Shown here: positions 6,844 through 8,671 of the stretch, piece by piece | Numbering within the stretch: the first letter of the stretch is position 1 | Layout of the letters: each line of letters opens with the position of its first letter | From: Dichotomicrobium sp964466965 | Lineage (GTDB): Bacteria; Pseudomonadota; Alphaproteobacteria; Rhizobiales; Rhodomicrobiaceae | Reading direction: 5' to 3' | Assembly (NCBI GenBank): GCA_964466965.1 | Contig: CAYXPZ010000096.1 | Span: 1-8,671 of the forward strand | Length of the DNA stretch: 8,671 bases | The notes under the pieces: generated by a model | Seen by the model: the letters and a program-made list of their open reading frames with translations, nothing else | The model's database searches: none | What the model was told of the DNA's origin: nothing | Position numbers and translations under genes: made by a program

Positions 6844-7212
6844 ATGATGCTTCGGGTGATGTGGTTGGGATTGGGCTTTGGCGCCCTCGGCTTAGGGGTG
6901 CTCGGCATCGTCTTGCCGCTACTGCCGACGACGCCATTTCTGCTGCTCGCCGCGTTCGCGTTCGCGAAATCGTCGCAACGCCTGCATGCCTGGCTGGTCG
7001 ACCACCCGCGGCTCGGTCCGCCCATCCATGAGTGGAACGAACGCGGCGCGATCCGGCGCTCGGCCAAGGTCGCCGGCCTCGCGGCGATGGCCGGTGCGTT
7101 CATTTTGAGCGTTCTGCTCGGCGTCGGCGCTGTCGTGCTGGCGGTTCAGGCTGTCGTCCTTGTGGCGGCGGCGATTTTTCTGATCACGCGGCCAACTACG
7201 CCGAAGTCGTGA
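6844..7212 (+). CDS. DUF454 (YbaN-like) small inner-membrane protein
   Basis: A short inner-membrane protein of the YbaN/DUF454 family, whose function is unknown. With the start at 6844 it is 122 residues long, near the family's usual size. Family sequence is clear: GIVLPLLPTTPFLLLAAFAFAKSS (about 21-44), then WLVDHPRLGPPIHEWNERGAI (about 50-70), then two hydrophobic segments (about 76-93 and 95-114) ending in a short positively charged tail. An upstream ATG at 6754 would add 30 residues of low-complexity polar sequence; I prefer 6844 (or 6847, since two ATGs are adjacent) because the hydrophobic DUF454 sequence begins there and a G-rich run (6835-6838) precedes it. It lies 153 bp after nnrS on the same strand, so it may be co-expressed with nnrS or have its own promoter; no clear promoter or terminator is seen in between. 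Confidence 0.82.
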   Translation: MMLRVMWLGLGFGALGLGVLGIVLPLLPTTPFLLLAAFAFAKSSQRLHAWLVDHPRLGPPIHEWNERGAIRRSAKVAGLAAMAGAFILSVLLGVGAVVLAVQAVVLVAAAIFLITRPTTPKS

Positions 7213-7385
7213 TGGCGGGCCCACGCGTAGCAGAGCGACCAGCTTTACTTCATTGGCTGGCGCGTTTGGCCAAGGCGTGAGCGGCACCATCGAGTGCTGC
7301 AGGTTCAGCCAGTTTATGTCCAAAGGCAGCGTCGGCGCGACGGCAAGGCGCTCTCTGGCCAACGCCAATGTGAACGCCAAATGGC
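7213..7385 (-). other. Gap with a protein-like but unidentified minus-strand frame
   Basis: This 173-bp stretch lies between two convergent genes. No hairpin with a T-tract was found. Read on the minus strand, one frame stays open across the gap and gives a balanced sequence (for example HLAFTLALARERLAVAP, then INWLNLQHSMVPLTPW), unlike the arginine- and proline-rich shadow frames elsewhere in the window. I do not recognise it and see no start codon with a ribosome site. It could be a remnant of a lost gene or chance. Confidence 0.2.
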
Positions 7386-7886
7386 TTACGGGGTCTCCCG
7401 CACGAAGGTCTGCATCCCGACATTCCCCGACCACGGATCGTGCGGCTCCTCTGTGACCAGTTGGAAGCCAAAGCGCTCGTAAAGCCGCCGGCCGGCCTCC
7501 AGCCCATCGAAAGTGGTCAGAAACGTTCGCTGGTAGCCACGCTCACGCAGGAACGCGTCCACCCGCTCCATCAGCGCCCGGCCGACCCCGCGGCCCTGAA
7601 CTATTGGGCTGACGACGAACCAGCGCAACTGCGCGCCGTGTTTCGCCGCGTCGATGCCGTCGACGGTAACGGTGCCGGTCAACCGGTCATATCGGTCAAA
7701 CGCGCCGAGAAACAGGTCGCTTCGGTCGTCATAGCGCGCAAAAAATTCGCCCATGTCAGCGGCTAGCTTGGCCTCGAATTGTCGGCCGAAGCCCCAGTTC
7801 GCGGCAAAATACGCCATCTCCAGGGCAAGGGCTTCGGCAATGATGCCGGGGCGGTAGCCTTCGCGGATTGTGAATACGGCGCTCAT
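7386..7886 (-). CDS. GNAT family N-acetyltransferase
   Basis: A 166-residue acetyl-CoA-dependent N-acetyltransferase; the substrate is unknown. The acetyl-CoA binding motif A is visible as LRWFVVSPIVQGRGVGRALM (87-106), with the pyrophosphate loop QGRGVG at 97-102. The C-terminal half shows AGRRLYERFGFQLV (131-144), typical of GNAT motif B. The N-terminal part (YFAANWGFGRQFEAKLAADMGEF split over about 26-48) resembles the acetyltransferase half of MarR-GNAT fusion proteins, a resemblance recalled from family knowledge. Here it is free-standing but coupled to a regulator: its ATG overlaps the stop of the TetR gene as ATGA, and GGGAGG (minus strand, 7899-7894) lies seven bases upstream. It is probably expressed with, and controlled by, that regulator. 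A detoxifying role is possible but not shown. Confidence 0.87.
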   Translation of the reverse strand: MSAVFTIREGYRPGIIAEALALEMAYFAANWGFGRQFEAKLAADMGEFFARYDDRSDLFLGAFDRYDRLTGTVTVDGIDAAKHGAQLRWFVVSPIVQGRGVGRALMERVDAFLRERGYQRTFLTTFDGLEAGRRLYERFGFQLVTEEPHDPWSGNVGMQTFVRETP

Positions 7887-8473
7887 CGGTGGGCCTCCCG
7901 GCCGCCCGCGGCGAGCGCCCGCCCGGTGAGCTCGGCGGCGAAGGCGTCATCGAGCGTGTCCGGCGCGAGAACGAGCCGCTTCCAGACCAGTGCGATCACG
8001 ACTTCATGTACGGATTGCGGTGATGCATCCCACTCCCCGCTCGCATTGCCCTGCTCGACAAGCCCGGTGACAATATCGGCCCGGCCGAGGACCAACCCGG
8101 AGGTCAAGGCGTCGCGCGCGGTCTCGTCCGAGGCCGCCTCGCCGATCAAGCCGGCGAGGATGGCCCCTGCGGGCGTGCGCCGATAAAGCGAGAACAACCG
8201 GGCCAGCATCGCGCGCAGCCGATCCCGCGCTTTGGCCTCATCGCCGAGCAGGGCCTCACGGCTGACCAGATCGCCGTAGACTTCGATGAACAGCGCGGCT
8301 TTCGATGGCCACCAGCGATAGATGGTCTGCTTGCCGCTGCCGGCCTCGCGCGCGACGGCCTCGATCGAGGTCGCGTCATAGCCGTCACGTTCGACCAGCC
8401 GTGCCGCCGCTTCGAGGATGGCGCGGTGCTTGGACTGCGAGCGTCGGAGTGGGGTGGGTACCGCCTGAGCCAT
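7883..8473 (-). CDS. TetR/AcrR family transcriptional regulator
   Basis: A 196-residue helical repressor-type regulator. The N-terminal DNA-binding domain is clear: RAILEAAARLVERDGYDATS (17-36), then the helix-turn-helix IEAVAREAGSGKQTIYRWWPSKAALF (split over 37-62), with TIYRWWPSK as the recognition helix end. Residues 65-190 form the variable, mostly helical ligand and dimer domain; LVLGRADIVTGLVEQG and the region around VIALVWKRLVLAP are typical of this branch. The ligand cannot be predicted. The start at 8473 (MAQAVPTPLRRSQSK) gives the usual short tail before the first helix; the ribosome site is weak. Its stop overlaps the downstream acetyltransferase start, so the two are one operon. 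Inverted repeats just upstream suggest it represses its own promoter. Confidence 0.92.
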   Translation of the reverse strand: MAQAVPTPLRRSQSKHRAILEAAARLVERDGYDATSIEAVAREAGSGKQTIYRWWPSKAALFIEVYGDLVSREALLGDEAKARDRLRAMLARLFSLYRRTPAGAILAGLIGEAASDETARDALTSGLVLGRADIVTGLVEQGNASGEWDASPQSVHEVVIALVWKRLVLAPDTLDDAFAAELTGRALAAGGREAHR

Positions 8474-8495
8474 GTCGCCATGATAAACCGAGACG

Positions 8496-8508
8496 AGACG
8501 GTTCGTCT
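8496..8508. promoter_or_regulatory. Candidate TetR operator, AGACG-GTT-CGTCT
   Basis: A perfect 5-3-5 inverted repeat 23 bases upstream of the tetR start codon, with an extra direct copy of AGACG at 8491-8495. On the minus strand TAGACG (8509-8504) could act as a -35 element, but the -10 match (around TTTATC) is weak. Small dyads of this AGAC/GTCT kind in this position are typical of TetR-family operators, so autoregulation of the tetR-acetyltransferase pair is likely. Confidence 0.5.
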
Positions 8509-8517
8509 AGATTAGAC
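8505..8517. repeat. Second overlapping inverted repeat, GTCTA-GAT-TAGAC
   Basis: A second perfect 5-3-5 inverted repeat that shares its first four bases with the end of the candidate operator at 8496-8508. It could be a second binding site for the same regulator, giving cooperative binding, or part of a longer compound operator. Evidence is only the symmetry and position. Confidence 0.35.
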
Positions 8518-8532
8518 TTTGCCGTCACATCA

Positions 8533-8671
8533 TCATTCGCCGTGCGCGGCGTGCTCGCGCGCCAGCAGGCTGTAAAGGAGCAGGTCCTCAAACGCTTCAC
8601 CCGTCCAGAAGGCTTCGCGCAAACGGCCCTCCAGCGTGAAACCGAGCTTTTCGTAGACATGCTGCGCGCGC
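8533..8671 (-). CDS. GNAT acetyltransferase C-terminus, RimJ/RimL-like (5' end outside window)
   Basis: The last 45 codons and TGA stop (8535-8533) of a gene that enters from the right edge on the minus strand. The reading QHVYEKLGFTLEGRLREAFW followed by GEAFEDLLLYSLLAREH matches the conserved C-terminal end of GNAT acetyltransferases of the RimJ/RimL type: an N-x-x-A-x-x-x-Y-E-K-x-G-F-like helix and strand, then E-G-x-L-R-E-A-x-x, then D-x-x-x-Y-S-L-L. These enzymes acetylate protein N-termini or small amines; the substrate cannot be told from this fragment. It lies 59 bp upstream of the TetR gene on the same strand, so read-through is possible, though the candidate operator in the gap suggests a separate promoter for tetR. 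Confidence 0.82.
   Translation of the reverse strand, partial: RAQHVYEKLGFTLEGRLREAFWTGEAFEDLLLYSLLAREHAAHGE

Overview
The window is GC-rich and codes densely on both strands, with many 1-4 nt gene overlaps. It looks like a proteobacterial chromosome or large replicon. The NarGHJI-type respiratory nitrate reductase together with NsrR/NnrU/NnrS would fit an alphaproteobacterium best, but that placement is inferred from style and gene content and is not proven. The left edge cuts narH and the right edge cuts an acetyltransferase gene.

Region 1 (2-4251, + strand) is the distal part of a nitrate respiration operon: narH (5' end missing; narG presumably lies to its left), narJ, narI, a parvulin-type peptidyl-prolyl isomerase gene and a beta-carbonic anhydrase gene. 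narH/narJ overlap by 1 nt, narI/ppiC overlap by 4 nt, and the other gaps are 11-17 nt, so they are probably co-transcribed. NarH carries electrons through Fe-S clusters from the haem b subunit NarI to the missing NarG. NarJ is the assembly chaperone. The parvulin may help folding. A hairpin spanning the end of the carbonic anhydrase gene may end the transcript.

Region 2 (4262-6690) is a nitric-oxide response locus. nsrR (an Rrf2-family Fe-S repressor with all expected cluster ligands) and nnrU form a minus-strand operon that converges on the nar operon. nnrS is divergent on the plus strand. The 105-bp nsrR-nnrS gap holds an ATGCA-N11-TGCAT inverted repeat that could be the shared operator. 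The layout suggests that nitrate reduction is encoded next to the sensing and handling of its toxic downstream product, NO. No nitrite or NO reductase gene is in the window.

Region 3 (6844-7212) is a small DUF454/YbaN-family inner-membrane protein gene on the plus strand downstream of nnrS, followed by a 173-bp gap with a protein-like but unidentified minus-strand reading frame.

Region 4 (7386-8671, minus strand) is accessory: a GNAT acetyltransferase gene translationally coupled to an upstream TetR-family regulator. Overlapping perfect inverted repeats sit just upstream of the regulator, suggesting autoregulation. Beyond them lies the C-terminal end of a second, RimJ/RimL-like GNAT acetyltransferase that runs off the right edge. 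No tRNA, rRNA, CRISPR array, insertion sequence or attachment site was recognised. Nothing here clearly amounts to a wholly new system; the nar-parvulin-carbonic anhydrase arrangement and the two candidate operator regions are the most interesting points.
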